Of a DNA stretch of 64,000 bases, positions 8,518-17,605 are shown in pieces. Position 1 is the stretch's first letter, and the number at the start of each line of letters is the position of its first letter. A program made the position numbers and the translations under genes. The notes under the pieces were generated by a model. That model did not search any database and had not been told where the DNA came from. It saw only the letters and a list, made by a program, of their open reading frames with translations. Source of the stretch: Treponema sp. (GTDB lineage: Bacteria > Spirochaetota > Spirochaetia > Treponematales > Treponemataceae); the NCBI GenBank assembly GCA_017469785.1, contig JAFUFU010000045.1:124001-188000 (forward strand), in the 5' to 3' direction.

Positions 8518-9093
8518 ATGAAAATTTACAAATTAGGGGAAGCAATTATCAGACAGAAATGTCTTCCTGTTGAGGCCGAGGAAATCAATGACTCAATGCG
8601 CGAACTTTTTAATGAAATGTTCGAGACCATGCTTGATGCTGACGGCGTAGGTCTTGCTGCTCCTCAGGTCGGAATCGCAAAGCGTTTTTTCGTAGTCATC
8701 GCCGATGATGAGGTTCGCCGGGTTTTCATAAATCCCCAGATTATCGCCACGAGCAATGATTTGTGTGACTATGAAGAAGGTTGTCTTTCGCTTCCAGGTT
8801 TCAACGAGAATATCAAGCGTCCTTCAAAAGTCACTGTTCAGGCTCTCAACGAATTCGGAAAAACATTTACGCTCAATGCTGACGGTCTTCTGGCACGAAT
8901 CATCCAGCACGAGAACGACCATCTTGACGGAATCGTGTACATTGACCGTGGTGATCCTCAGATTGCTGCAGAAATCACCGAAAAGATGAAAAAACGCCTT
9001 GAGCGCGCTGCAAAAAAAGAGGCCGAAAGAGCAAAAAAAGCCGCAAAAATCGCAGCTAAAATTGCCGCAAAAGAAGCAAAAAAGTCAAAATAA
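8518..9093 (+). CDS. def: Peptide deformylase with lysine/alanine-rich tail
   Basis: Removes the formyl group from new proteins. Of 191 residues, the first ~155 are a normal deformylase with GVGLAAPQVG (43-52), EEGCLSLPG (86-94, metal-binding Cys89) and QHENDHLDG (130-138, H131/E132/H135). Residues 158-191 form a tail made almost only of K, A, R and E, likely a charged helix, which is unusual; it might contact the ribosome. The start at 8518 follows TTGGAGAATATT. The next gene is fmt, 20 bp downstream, the usual pairing for formyl-methionine metabolism. Confidence 0.94.
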   Translation: MKIYKLGEAIIRQKCLPVEAEEINDSMRELFNEMFETMLDADGVGLAAPQVGIAKRFFVVIADDEVRRVFINPQIIATSNDLCDYEEGCLSLPGFNENIKRPSKVTVQALNEFGKTFTLNADGLLARIIQHENDHLDGIVYIDRGDPQIAAEITEKMKKRLERAAKKEAERAKKAAKIAAKIAAKEAKKSK

Positions 9094-9113
9094 TACTAGG
9101 AGGGAAACCGCCT

Positions 9114-10088
9114 ATGAAAAGCCTTAAAATCTTATACGCGGGAACTCCACTTGCTTCCGCAATTGTTTTGAAAAATCTCATTGCAGCCCAAAGCGAGTGT
9201 GGTTTTAAAATCGTGGGTGTGCTAACGAATCCTCCTGCAAGCCGGGGCCGGCACTCTGAGCTGATTCCCAGCGAAGTTGCCCTTGTTGCCCGCGGAAGCG
9301 ATATCCCGGTTTTTGAATTTGACCATCTTATGAGCGAAGCCAGGGATGCAGTTTCTCCACTTGGCGCGGATTTACTAGTTTCATTTGATTACGGCCGCAT
9401 TTTCGGGCCGAAATTTCTCGCTCTTTTCCCTTTGGGCGGAATCAACCTGCATCCAAGTGCCCTTCCAAAATACCGGGGATGCACTCCGGTTCCGGCCGCT
9501 CTTCTCAATGGCGACAAAAGCCTTGGAATCACTGTGCAAAAACTAGCTCTGGCAACCGACGAAGGCGACATCCTTGCTCAGACAGAAATTCCTTTGAACG
9601 ACAGCGAAACAACACTTTCTTTGATGGACGGCGATGGCAAGTCAAGCGCAGTCACGGACGCGGGAGTCAAGCTTCTCAAAAAAGTCCTCAAGGAAATTTC
9701 CAATTCTGATTCAGAAATAATAGGAAAAAAGCAATCTGGCGAAACCAGCTACACGGAATTCCTCAAAAAAGACGACGGAAAAATCGACTGGAACGAAAGG
9801 GCAGAGGTGATTGAACGAAAAATCCGGGCATACACTCCATACCCACTCTGTTTCTCTTCATTCAATGGAATCCGTGTCATGATTCTTAAAGCAAAAGTCG
9901 GGGGGGCTGAATCTTCCGAAAAGCCCGGCACTGTCCTTCCATATAAAAAATCCGTGGGAATCGAAATTGCCTGTGGTGACGGCTCAATTCTCGTGGTGAC
10001 GGAATTGCAGCAGGAGAAAAAAAAGGCAATGGATTATAAGTCTTTCCTTAATGGTGCTAGAAATTTTATCGGTTCTATATTAGAGTAG
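9114..10088 (+). CDS. fmt: Methionyl-tRNA formyltransferase
   Basis: Formylates initiator Met-tRNA using 10-formyltetrahydrofolate. The 324-residue protein has the N-terminal motif ILYAGTPLAS, the catalytic region GINLHPSALPKYRGCTP (109-125, with N111 and H113) and TDEGDIL (D149), followed by a C-terminal tRNA-binding domain starting near KDDGKIDWNERAE. Length and order match the family. A strong AGGAGG precedes the start. It lies between def and a PASTA protein gene. Confidence 0.94.
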   Translation: MKSLKILYAGTPLASAIVLKNLIAAQSECGFKIVGVLTNPPASRGRHSELIPSEVALVARGSDIPVFEFDHLMSEARDAVSPLGADLLVSFDYGRIFGPKFLALFPLGGINLHPSALPKYRGCTPVPAALLNGDKSLGITVQKLALATDEGDILAQTEIPLNDSETTLSLMDGDGKSSAVTDAGVKLLKKVLKEISNSDSEIIGKKQSGETSYTEFLKKDDGKIDWNERAEVIERKIRAYTPYPLCFSSFNGIRVMILKAKVGGAESSEKPGTVLPYKKSVGIEIACGDGSILVVTELQQEKKKAMDYKSFLNGARNFIGSILE

Positions 10089-10127
10089 ACAAGAACTTTT
10101 TATGAACATAAATACGGACTAAAAGAA

Positions 10128-11165
10128 ATGAAACTTAAAAATCTTAAGCCCAAAGAACTTGCGGAAAACCTTAAAAATGAAGGAATAAAAACGATTTCCG
10201 TGCTCAATGATAACAAAAGGACTTTTTTTCTGGTCGTAATCCTTGCTCTTGTTCTCATGTTTGCAATCTGTTGGATTACTTTTTTTGCTACAGTCCGCGG
10301 GCCGGAGCAGGTCATGGTTCCCAATGTCGAGGGCAAGGAACTTACCACGGCTCTTTTGGAACTACAGGCAAAGGAACTTTATCCGAAAATTCAGCTCAAA
10401 TACACCGACAATCCAGATGACGCAGGAAAAATCCTCGTGCAGAATCCGGAAAGCGGCTCAATCGTCAAGGCTGGCAGGCGCATCAATCTCACCGTAAGCC
10501 GCGGTACAATTCTTGACCACGTAGAAAACTATATCGGTCAGAATTATGATGATGTCAAAATCAACCTGCAGACCATGTTCACAGGCTCCACACGGCCGCT
10601 CATCGTTCTTGCAGAGCCATCATACAAGTCTGACCAGAGTGTCGCAGGTACAGTTCTGGCTCAGGACCCTCCAGAAGGAACGATTATTTCAAATCCGGTT
10701 ACTGTCAAGCTGATTGTGAGTCGGGGTCCCGAATACGAGAACACCAGAATTCCAAAAATTGTCGGCATGGATTTTGCAAAGCTGCTTCCGACGCTTGCCT
10801 CTTCAAAGGTCGTCTTTGATTTTACGGCACACATTGCAGAGGGCAAAGAAGCCGAAGGAACAGTAGTAAGTCAGGAAGAAAATGAAAGCCAGTTCGTGCC
10901 GAATTACTCCCGGGTCAGCGCGGAAATTGCTCTTCCCAAAAAACAGAAAGATGATGAAGTTCTCGGTCTTTTCACGGCACAACTTCCCTCTTATCCATAT
11001 GCGGTTGAAATGTCGCTGGATTCTTCAAAAGGCGGCGTAAGAAAAACAATCGTTACCATCAAGCACAAGGGCGGAAACGTCACTATTCCTTATATTACAG
11101 AAAAAGACAGTGAATTGATTCTTTCGATTGCAGGAAGAACTGTTGCGCGACAGGCGGTAGAGTAA
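10128..11165 (+). CDS. Membrane-anchored PASTA-domain protein
   Basis: 345-residue protein with a short cytoplasmic N-terminus, one membrane helix at about 33-56 and at least two, probably three, extracytoplasmic PASTA domains (about 60-126, 130-200, 205-270). The first two show the typical pattern VPNVEGKELTTALLELQ and VLAQDPPEGTIISNPVTVKLIVSRG. PASTA domains bind peptidoglycan or muropeptides. Unlike PknB or PBP2x there is no kinase or transpeptidase domain. It sits in the def-fmt run and directly abuts the next gene. It may sense or bind cell wall in the periplasm. Confidence 0.88.
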   Translation: MKLKNLKPKELAENLKNEGIKTISVLNDNKRTFFLVVILALVLMFAICWITFFATVRGPEQVMVPNVEGKELTTALLELQAKELYPKIQLKYTDNPDDAGKILVQNPESGSIVKAGRRINLTVSRGTILDHVENYIGQNYDDVKINLQTMFTGSTRPLIVLAEPSYKSDQSVAGTVLAQDPPEGTIISNPVTVKLIVSRGPEYENTRIPKIVGMDFAKLLPTLASSKVVFDFTAHIAEGKEAEGTVVSQEENESQFVPNYSRVSAEIALPKKQKDDEVLGLFTAQLPSYPYAVEMSLDSSKGGVRKTIVTIKHKGGNVTIPYITEKDSELILSIAGRTVARQAVE

Positions 11166-12845
11166 ATGATACTGAACATAATCAATTTCGCCGGAAGTCT
11201 CTGTTTTTTGCTTTATGGCATGAAACTCATGAGCGATGGAATTCAAAAAAGCGCTGGCCAGAAATTACAGGCAGCCCTCGCTTTTATGACCGGGAACAGA
11301 TTTGTCGGGCTTTTGACAGGCTGTATTCTTACGATGATTATCCAGTCGTCAGGTGCTACTACGGTCATGCTCGTCAGCTTCGTAAACGCGGGGCTTGTCA
11401 CGGTTACTCAGGCAATAGGCGTCATATTTGGCGCGAACATCGGTACTACGGTCACGGGCTGGATTGTCGCCCTCGGCTCAAGTTTTGAAATCAAAGACTA
11501 TGCGATTCCAATCTTTGGTCTTGGCTATCTTCTTTATATTCTAAAACGCTTTAAATCAAGAGAAGGCTTTTGGCTCGCAATTATGGGCTTCGGTCTTCTC
11601 TTTTTTGGTCTCGGAGGACTTTCTGATTTCTTTGCCGAGCCGGCCGTAAAATCTATTGTCATTCAGTTCATCAGTATTGTGAACGGTTTCGGTGTCATCA
11701 GCTACGCAATCGGGCTTTTCATCGGAATAATCCTTACGGCCCTTATCCACTCTTCTTCCGCAATGTCGGCAATTGTCATCGGTATGGCAGTGGCAATGTC
11801 TAAAGAAGGAAACGCGAGCGTCGAGGAACTGAACGAATTCTGGCGTTTCGGTGCCGTCATGATTATCGGAAGCTCGGTCGGCTCAACGGTGGACGCCATT
11901 CTTGCCGCAATCGGAGCCAATGCAAATGCCCGGCGTACGGCTGCTGTTCACGTTCTTTTCAATGTGGCAACGGTTATTATTGCGCTTATTTTCTTCCGCC
12001 CCTTCATTCGTTTTGTTGAGATTGTTTCGCCAGGGCATAACATCGTATTCAGAATCGCCATGCTCAATACTGCATTCAAGCTCATGGGAACGGTGATTTT
12101 CATTCCTTTCGTAAATCAGATTTCCCGCTTTGTCGAGATTATTATCAAGGACGACAAGATTCCGGAAGAAACTGTCTACAAGCTCGAATTCAACGAGCGC
12201 ATGGCAATTGAGTCGCCCGAAGGCTGTGTTTTCCGCGCTCAAAGCGAAGTCAAGCTTTTTTCCGACATGGTTGCCCAGATGTTCGATGAGCTTCAGGCCG
12301 GATTTGCCAATTTTAGCCCGGATTTCATTACCGGCGGCTATGAGATGATTGTCAAGACAGAAGACTACTGTGACCAGATGAACGAGCAGCTTACCCAGTA
12401 TCTGGTGCGCTGTACACACCTTCATCTTTCTGACGAGGCAAAAGACAACGCCGCCCTTATGATGCAACTTATCGCCGAAATGGAAGCAATGGCCGATGGT
12501 TGTCTGAACATTGCCTACCAGCTCAAAAAGGCAATCGAAAAAGAAATGACCTTCAACAAGGAAGACTTTGATCGCCTTCTCCCATATTTTGAACTTGCCC
12601 GACAGCTCATGTTCTTCATTTACAAGAATGTTGCCCGCATACAGCGTCTTACCCCGGAGCAGTTCCAGTTTGCCAGCGAGCTTGAGCAGCAGATTGATGA
12701 CGAGCGCAAGGAACTCAAACGTATCGCACGGAAACGTCTTGAAAGCGGAAGCGACGTTCGCTCTGAGCTTTTGTACATGGACATTATCCGCCAGATTGAG
12801 AAAATCGGTGACCGCTGTTTCGATGCGGCTGGTGATTTGCGATAA
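11166..12845 (+). CDS. Na/phosphate cotransporter family protein with PhoU-like tail
   Basis: 559 residues. The N-terminal ~320 residues hold two inverted Na_Pi_cotrans repeats, recognisable from GCILTMIIQSSGATTVM with GANIGTTVTGW, and from LIHSSSAMSAIVIGMA with IGSSVGSTVDAI. The last ~200 residues are helical and PhoU-like. Such NptA/YjbB-like proteins move sodium and phosphate across the inner membrane. The ATG follows the previous stop codon with no gap, implying translational coupling to the PASTA gene. Direction of phosphate transport is not predictable. Confidence 0.92.
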   Translation: MILNIINFAGSLCFLLYGMKLMSDGIQKSAGQKLQAALAFMTGNRFVGLLTGCILTMIIQSSGATTVMLVSFVNAGLVTVTQAIGVIFGANIGTTVTGWIVALGSSFEIKDYAIPIFGLGYLLYILKRFKSREGFWLAIMGFGLLFFGLGGLSDFFAEPAVKSIVIQFISIVNGFGVISYAIGLFIGIILTALIHSSSAMSAIVIGMAVAMSKEGNASVEELNEFWRFGAVMIIGSSVGSTVDAILAAIGANANARRTAAVHVLFNVATVIIALIFFRPFIRFVEIVSPGHNIVFRIAMLNTAFKLMGTVIFIPFVNQISRFVEIIIKDDKIPEETVYKLEFNERMAIESPEGCVFRAQSEVKLFSDMVAQMFDELQAGFANFSPDFITGGYEMIVKTEDYCDQMNEQLTQYLVRCTHLHLSDEAKDNAALMMQLIAEMEAMADGCLNIAYQLKKAIEKEMTFNKEDFDRLLPYFELARQLMFFIYKNVARIQRLTPEQFQFASELEQQIDDERKELKRIARKRLESGSDVRSELLYMDIIRQIEKIGDRCFDAAGDLR

Positions 12846-12905
12846 ATTTGCGCTAGTCCTTTTTTTCTGTTAAAATAAGCTAACCAGTTAAATCGGAGGC
12901 AAATA

Positions 12906-13271
12906 ATGTACGAAAGTGGTGAAGATTATCTCGAGGCGATTCTGCGCCTGCAAATAGAAAACGGATTTGTCCGCTCGGTTGACGTGGCGAATAAGCTTGC
13001 TGTTTCACGTCCGAGCGTGAGCCGTGCCATGGGTGTCCTCGAAAAAGAGGGATTTGTTGAATTCGGCATGGGAAACATGCTCAAACTTACAGAAAAAGGC
13101 AGAGTTAAGGCGGAGGATATTTACAACCGCCACAAACTGCTGACCGTATTCCTTCAAAAAATCACGGGGCTTCCAGAAGACCAATGCGAGGAAAACGCTT
13201 GCCGCGTCGAGCATCAGATTGATTCAGATGTTGTGGCAGGAATCCAAAAATGGGTTGATGAGAACAAGTAG
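12906..13271 (+). CDS. DtxR/MntR-family metal-dependent regulator
   Basis: A 121-residue regulator: winged HTH at about 1-65 (SGEDYLEAIL...VRSVDVANKLAVSRPSVSRAM) and the dimerisation/metal region (YNRHKLLTVFLQ, DQCEENACRVEHQID) with the histidine, cysteine and glutamate positions expected for the family's metal site. It lacks the SH3-like third domain, as MntR does, and is a little shorter than MntR (about 140). AATCGGAGG precedes the start. A terminator follows. Metal (Mn or Fe) and targets are not evident here. Confidence 0.87.
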   Translation: MYESGEDYLEAILRLQIENGFVRSVDVANKLAVSRPSVSRAMGVLEKEGFVEFGMGNMLKLTEKGRVKAEDIYNRHKLLTVFLQKITGLPEDQCEENACRVEHQIDSDVVAGIQKWVDENK

Positions 13272-13284
13272 CAGCGTAAGAATT

Positions 13285-13317
13285 TCCCGGCTCCGTTATG
13301 TTGCCGGGATTTTTTTA
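13285..13317 (+). terminator. Intrinsic terminator after the DtxR-type gene
   Basis: TCCCGGC and GCCGGGA arms with an 11-base loop, followed by TTTTTTTA. It also lies at the end of the convergent flavoprotein gene. Confidence 0.85.
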
Positions 13318-15048
13318 TTTTGCGTCGCCTGTGAATTTTAATGCCGAGTCAGCTGCGATTTTTCCGAATATACAGATGTCAGCGACTGCGTTTCCACCGA
13401 GACGGTTGGCTCCGTGAATTCCGCCTGTAACTTCACCGGCTGCAAAGAGACCTGGAATCACTTTATCATTTTTGTCCAGAACCTGAGCTTCAGTATTTAT
13501 TTTGAGACCACCCATTGTGTGATGAACTGCCGGCTCGATTTCAATGGCGTAGAAAGGCGCCTTTTCAATCCTGCGCTCCATGCTTCCGGCATTCCTTTCA
13601 AAATCAGCGTCCTCGTGTTCTGACGCATAGTGATTATAAAGCTGAATCGTTTGTTCCAGTTCGTCAGGATTGATTTTCAATTTCTTCGCCAGCTCTTGAA
13701 CCGATGAGCCAGTGACCATCCATGGCTGTTTTATGTAATCACTGATGGCTTTTAGGGAATCCGTTATGCCCTGATCAAAAAGAAGAAAGGCTGATTTTCC
13801 AGGAGATTTTAGGATGGCTGAGGATACTATATCCCTGGTTTCCATCTCGTTTACAAAACGCTTGCCGTTCCTGTTGACAAGAATCGCTCCGTTGCCGCGC
13901 ACGGCTTCTGTTATCATGAAGCCAGTGCCTTTTACGACTGTCGGATGTGTTTGAATCTGTTCCATTTGTGTGAGAGCGGCGTTGAATTTTTCTACCATTT
14001 TGAAAGCATCACCTGTGGCACCCTTGTGGTTTGTGGTGGAGAATCCTGCCAGAGAAGGCTGGTACAGCTGGACAAGCTCAGAATTCGCTCCGAATCCACC
14101 GGTCGCGATGATAATGGCCTTGGCTTTTACAGTGTATGTCTTATCATTGTGGCTGACCAGAACACCGGCAGGTTTTCCATTTTCGCTGATGATGTCAATT
14201 ACGCGATTGTTCAAGCGGATGTCCGCTCCCTGTGTGATGGCGGCCTTGTGGAGAAGGGGAACAAGATGCGCTCCGATTGCACCTCCGCCTTGAGGACGGT
14301 GAATACGCTTGTTCGTCGCGCCGCCAAAGATTCCGACATCGCTTAAATCTGCTCCAATCATTGGCGACTGGAGCCATTCCACGATTCCCGCTGACTCATC
14401 AACCAGCTTTTTGACAAGTTCCGGGTTGTTCAAAAATTTGCCGCCCTTCATTGTGTCTTCAAAAAAAGTTTTTTTTGAATCAATGATTCCCAGCCTCTCC
14501 TGCTCTTTTGTGTATGCCGCGTTTATGCCGCCGGTTGAGAAATTGCTGTTTCCTCCGACTATTCCCATTTTTTCGAGAACGATGACCTTTGCTCCTTTGC
14601 TTGCGGCCTCGGTTGCTGCGGTAAGACCTGCTCCGCCGGCTCCGATGATTGCGATGTCACATTCTGAGTCGTGATAAGTGATTTCTGATTGTGTTTGCCC
14701 TTGTGCAGAGGCGACTGCCGCATCCAAAGCGTCTAGCAGCCCGTTTGAAGTCATTGTTGCGCCGCTGACGACGTCAAGATTTGCCGTGCTTCCGTCTTCA
14801 ATAAACTGACTAAGAATCTGGTTTTTTGCGAATTCTGCGATTTCTGGAGTTTCCTGGTCTCTTACGACATGAGCCTCAGCAATCTTCCCGTCATGAACAG
14901 TGATAGAAACTTCTATTATACCGTTTCGACCGCTGCCCTGGCCGGTAAACGTTCCTTCGTTCAGATTTTTTAAATCCTTGTTACAGGCAGGAAAAGCGAA
15001 TAATGTGGTTAGTATAACAGCAGAAGCCAATAGATTTGATACTTTCAT
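13315..15048 (-). CDS. Exported FMN/FAD flavoprotein reductase (fumarate/urocanate reductase-like)
   Basis: 577-residue predicted lipoprotein (Cys22 in FAFPAC). Residues ~30-115 form an FMN_bind domain with SGATMTS (95-101), the motif where FMN is covalently attached. Residues ~128-570 are a flavocytochrome-c/fumarate-reductase-like FAD domain with IIGAGGAGLTAATEA near 134-148, IVGGNSNFSTGGIN, and the C-terminal GLFAAGEVTGGIHGANRLGG. No heme CxxCH motif is present. Such secreted enzymes reduce fumarate, urocanate or related enoates in anaerobic respiration; the acceptor cannot be told from sequence. Divergent from the Fur-family gene. Confidence 0.88.
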   Translation of the reverse strand: MKVSNLLASAVILTTLFAFPACNKDLKNLNEGTFTGQGSGRNGIIEVSITVHDGKIAEAHVVRDQETPEIAEFAKNQILSQFIEDGSTANLDVVSGATMTSNGLLDALDAAVASAQGQTQSEITYHDSECDIAIIGAGGAGLTAATEAASKGAKVIVLEKMGIVGGNSNFSTGGINAAYTKEQERLGIIDSKKTFFEDTMKGGKFLNNPELVKKLVDESAGIVEWLQSPMIGADLSDVGIFGGATNKRIHRPQGGGAIGAHLVPLLHKAAITQGADIRLNNRVIDIISENGKPAGVLVSHNDKTYTVKAKAIIIATGGFGANSELVQLYQPSLAGFSTTNHKGATGDAFKMVEKFNAALTQMEQIQTHPTVVKGTGFMITEAVRGNGAILVNRNGKRFVNEMETRDIVSSAILKSPGKSAFLLFDQGITDSLKAISDYIKQPWMVTGSSVQELAKKLKINPDELEQTIQLYNHYASEHEDADFERNAGSMERRIEKAPFYAIEIEPAVHHTMGGLKINTEAQVLDKNDKVIPGLFAAGEVTGGIHGANRLGGNAVADICIFGKIAADSALKFTGDAK

Positions 15049-15181
15049 TTTTTACTCCAAAAAGAGATCTTAAAAATATCTATAAATTTCTTGAACATAT
15101 TATCAGCAAATCAGTGACTTGTAAACTAAGGCTTACATCATGAGATTCCACTGCACTTGAAAATTGAGAACGATTCCCATA

Positions 15182-15209
15182 TTGACAATTTACGGATAAT
15201 CCGTATAAT
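15182..15209 (+). promoter_or_regulatory. Fur-family gene promoter with internal palindrome
   Basis: TTGACA (15182-15187), 16-bp spacer, TATAAT (15204-15209): both boxes are perfect consensus. The spacer contains TACGGATAATCCGTA (15191-15205), a perfect 7-1-7 dyad that overlaps the first two bases of the -10. A repressor bound here would block RNA polymerase. The best candidate is the Fur/Zur protein encoded 70 bases downstream, acting on its own promoter. Confidence 0.8.
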
Positions 15210-15278
15210 TTGAGACCAATTCTTAAATTCTGACATTCTAGCCAAATCTTTTGCATTTTGACCGCAACGGAGAAATAA

Positions 15279-15677
15279 ATGACATACAACACTGAGCAGC
15301 GGACGGCTCTGCTTTCATTTCTGACCGAAAATCCTGACAAAACTTTTTCCGCAAAGGAAATCGCTCAGGCTCTGGCGGGCAGGAACATCAGCAAAAGTTC
15401 CGTTTACCGTAACATAGCCGAGCTTGAATCAGAGCAAAAAATCAAGCGGGTCACAAAGGCGGGGAGTCACGAGTCCTTTTATCAGTTTTGCGACAATTCT
15501 TCCTGCAGGAATCACATTCATCTTTCCTGCACCAAATGCGGCAAAATCTTCCATATGGAGCACGAGCAGACCGAGCGGCTGGTAAGCGAACTGGAATCCA
15601 GCGACGGCTTTGAGGTGAGCGTAGGGGAGACCACCCTGTATGGGGTTTGTAAAGAGTGCATAATTCAGAATGCATGA
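15279..15677 (+). CDS. Fur-family regulator, probably zinc-responsive (Zur-like)
   Basis: 132 residues: N-terminal winged HTH (KTFSAKEIAQAL...NISKSSVYRNIAELE) and a C-terminal dimerisation domain with two CxxC pairs (C84/C87 in CTKC and C124/C127 in CKEC) that form the structural zinc site, plus HIHLSC at 79-84. Placement directly upstream of znuA, znuC and znuB argues for zinc control rather than iron or peroxide. The start follows CGGAGAAATAA. The promoter holds a palindrome suited to autoregulation. No second copy of the palindrome was noticed upstream of znuA, so the genes may be one operon. Confidence 0.87.
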   Translation: MTYNTEQRTALLSFLTENPDKTFSAKEIAQALAGRNISKSSVYRNIAELESEQKIKRVTKAGSHESFYQFCDNSSCRNHIHLSCTKCGKIFHMEHEQTERLVSELESSDGFEVSVGETTLYGVCKECIIQNA

Positions 15678-15716
15678 TTTAATGCATAATTTATAATTCA
15701 TAATGCATAATTTGGA
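15664..15716 (+). repeat. AT-rich short repeat in the fur-znuA gap
   Basis: Reiterated ATAATTCATAATGCATAAT-type units fill the gap between the Fur-family gene and znuA and run into the end of the former. A similar array occurs at 38756-38815. Confidence 0.6.
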
Positions 15717-15726
15717 GTTTTATTTT

Positions 15727-16752
15727 ATGAGAAAATTGTTTTTAGTCTTTGTAAATCTGTGTTTGATTTTATCTTGCTTCGGCTTTGTTTCTTGTCGTGA
15801 AAAATCGGCTTCGGCTCAGGCTTCGAAAGCGGAGAAAATCACCGTGCTTGCCAGTGTTTTTCCGGCTTACGACTGGGCTAGGAATCTTGCGGCAGGCAGC
15901 GATAATGTCTCGGTGGATTTGCTTTTAAAGGACGGCGTTGACTTACATTCTTATCAGCCATCGGCAAAGGATATCGTAAAAATCTCTACGGCTGACATTT
16001 TCATTTATGTGGGTGGCGAGTCTGACCAATGGGTGGGCGATGCCCTCAAAAATGCCGGAAACGAAAATCAGATTGTCATCAATCTTATGGAAGTGCTAAA
16101 AGGCTTCGTCAAAGAAGAAGAAGTCGTGGAAGGAATGCAGGCAGAGGACGAAAGCGGGCACGAAAACGAAGGGCATGAAGGTGAGGCGCATGTACCGGAA
16201 CTTGCCGGCCATGAGCACGAGGAGCGCGCGGAGCGCGAATTCGATGAGCATGTCTGGCTTTCCCTTAACAATGCAATCGCATCTTCAAACGAAATTGCCC
16301 GCGCCCTCATGGAAAGAGACGAGTCAAACGCTCAAATCTACATGGCAAATCTCGTAAGCTATGTTCAGGCTCTTTCTTCACTCAAAGAGGCTTATGCCAA
16401 CGAATTCGGCGGAAAGACCATTATCGTCTGTGACCGCTTCCCCTTCCGCTATCTCACCGACGAATTCGGGATTAAATATTACGCCGCCTTCACAGGCTGT
16501 TCTGCCGAAACCGAGGCCAGCTTTGAGACAATCGCTTTCTTGGCAAAGAAATGTCAGGAATTGAACGCAAAGGCGGTCTTCGTAACCGAAAGCGCGGACA
16601 AGAAAATCGCCCGGACTGTCATTTCAAGCGCAAATCGGGAAAGCGCGCCAATCGTCACCCTGGACTCAATGCAGTCTGTCACGCTGAAACAAGCCAAAAA
16701 AGGCGCCAACTACCTGGACATCATGCGAAGCAATCTGGAAGCGTTAAAATAA
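15727..16752 (+). CDS. znuA: Zinc ABC transporter substrate-binding lipoprotein ZnuA
   Basis: 341-residue cluster A-I metal-binding protein. The start at 15727 gives signal peptide MRKLFLVFVNLCLILSC and lipobox GFVSC (Cys23). The mature part shows ASVFPAYDWARNLA, a metal His in DLHSYQPSAKD, then an acidic, histidine-rich loop (about 137-167: several HE/EH pairs) typical of zinc rather than manganese binders, and EHVWLSL. It captures zinc in the periplasm for ZnuBC. Part of the signal peptide (GTAAATCTGTGT) matches a repeat also found in the lipoprotein gene at 18607. Confidence 0.92.
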   Translation: MRKLFLVFVNLCLILSCFGFVSCREKSASAQASKAEKITVLASVFPAYDWARNLAAGSDNVSVDLLLKDGVDLHSYQPSAKDIVKISTADIFIYVGGESDQWVGDALKNAGNENQIVINLMEVLKGFVKEEEVVEGMQAEDESGHENEGHEGEAHVPELAGHEHEERAEREFDEHVWLSLNNAIASSNEIARALMERDESNAQIYMANLVSYVQALSSLKEAYANEFGGKTIIVCDRFPFRYLTDEFGIKYYAAFTGCSAETEASFETIAFLAKKCQELNAKAVFVTESADKKIARTVISSANRESAPIVTLDSMQSVTLKQAKKGANYLDIMRSNLEALK

Positions 16753-16837
16753 TTCCCTCACAGAGGGCACGGAGAGCACAGAGGAATTTTCCTGGTAAGA
16801 AATATCTCTGTGAACTCTGAAGCTCTGTGAGGAATTT
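16752..16837 (+). repeat. Dispersed repeat, copy 2 (short form)
   Basis: Starts AATTCCCTCACAGAGG and ends GAAGCTCTGTGAGGAATTT. It keeps both ends and the CACAGAG-rich arms but lacks the hairpin module of the other copies. The right end is 11 bases before the znuC ATG, next to AAGGAAATTCT. Confidence 0.8.
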
Positions 16838-16848
16838 AAGGAAATTCT

Positions 16849-17592
16849 ATGTCACAGTTGACTTGTGAAAATCTTACTTTGGGGTATGACTCTAAGGTTA
16901 TTGTTAAAAATCTCTCTTTTTCGGTGAATGCGGGGGACTATCTCTGCATCTTGGGCGAGAACGGCTCAGGAAAATCCACCCTTATGAAGACTATTCTTCA
17001 CCTGATTAAGCCTCTGGACGGAAAAATCACCACGGGCGACGGACTCCTGGCAGACGAAATCGGCTATCTGCCCCAGCAGACTATGATTCAAAAAGATTTT
17101 CCTGCCAGCGTGCGTGAAATAGTCCTTTCCGGCTGCCAGTCCCGTTGTGGCAAGAGGCCTTTCTACATCAAAAGCGAACGGCTCCTTGCCGCCCGTGCCA
17201 TGGCAAAAATGGGAATCACCGACCTTGCAAAAAAATGCTACCGGGAGCTTTCAGGCGGTCAGCAGCAGCGGGTTTTACTGGCCAGAGCCTTGTGCGCCAC
17301 ACAGAAAATGCTCTTTTTGGACGAGCCGGTTTCTGCCCTTGACCCAGCCGCTCAGGAAGAAATGTATGCCCTCATCGATAACCTTCACAAGGAGGGAATC
17401 ACAATCATCATGATTAGCCACGATGTGGAAGCTGCCCTCCGCTATGCGACCCATGTTCTTCACATCGGCGAGAGTATTTTCTTCGGAACAAAGGCCGAGT
17501 TCATCCACAAAACCACCTGCCCGGACTGCAACGGCCAAATCAAAAAAATAATCGGAAGAGTGCCGGTGTCATTATCGGGCTTGAATCGATAA
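16849..17592 (+). CDS. znuC: Zinc ABC transporter ATP-binding protein ZnuC
   Basis: 247-residue ATPase with Walker A GENGSGKST near residue 38, Q-loop LPQQTMIQKDFPASV, signature LSGGQQQRVLLARAL, Walker B LFLDEPVSALD and the switch histidine in ISHDVEAAL. It powers ZnuB. The C-terminus contains CPDCNGQIK, an extra CxxC close to the end that could bind metal. Lies between znuA and znuB; 13 bp separate it from znuB. Confidence 0.94.
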   Translation: MSQLTCENLTLGYDSKVIVKNLSFSVNAGDYLCILGENGSGKSTLMKTILHLIKPLDGKITTGDGLLADEIGYLPQQTMIQKDFPASVREIVLSGCQSRCGKRPFYIKSERLLAARAMAKMGITDLAKKCYRELSGGQQQRVLLARALCATQKMLFLDEPVSALDPAAQEEMYALIDNLHKEGITIIMISHDVEAALRYATHVLHIGESIFFGTKAEFIHKTTCPDCNGQIKKIIGRVPVSLSGLNR

Positions 17593-17605
17593 TCTGGGAG
17601 GACAA

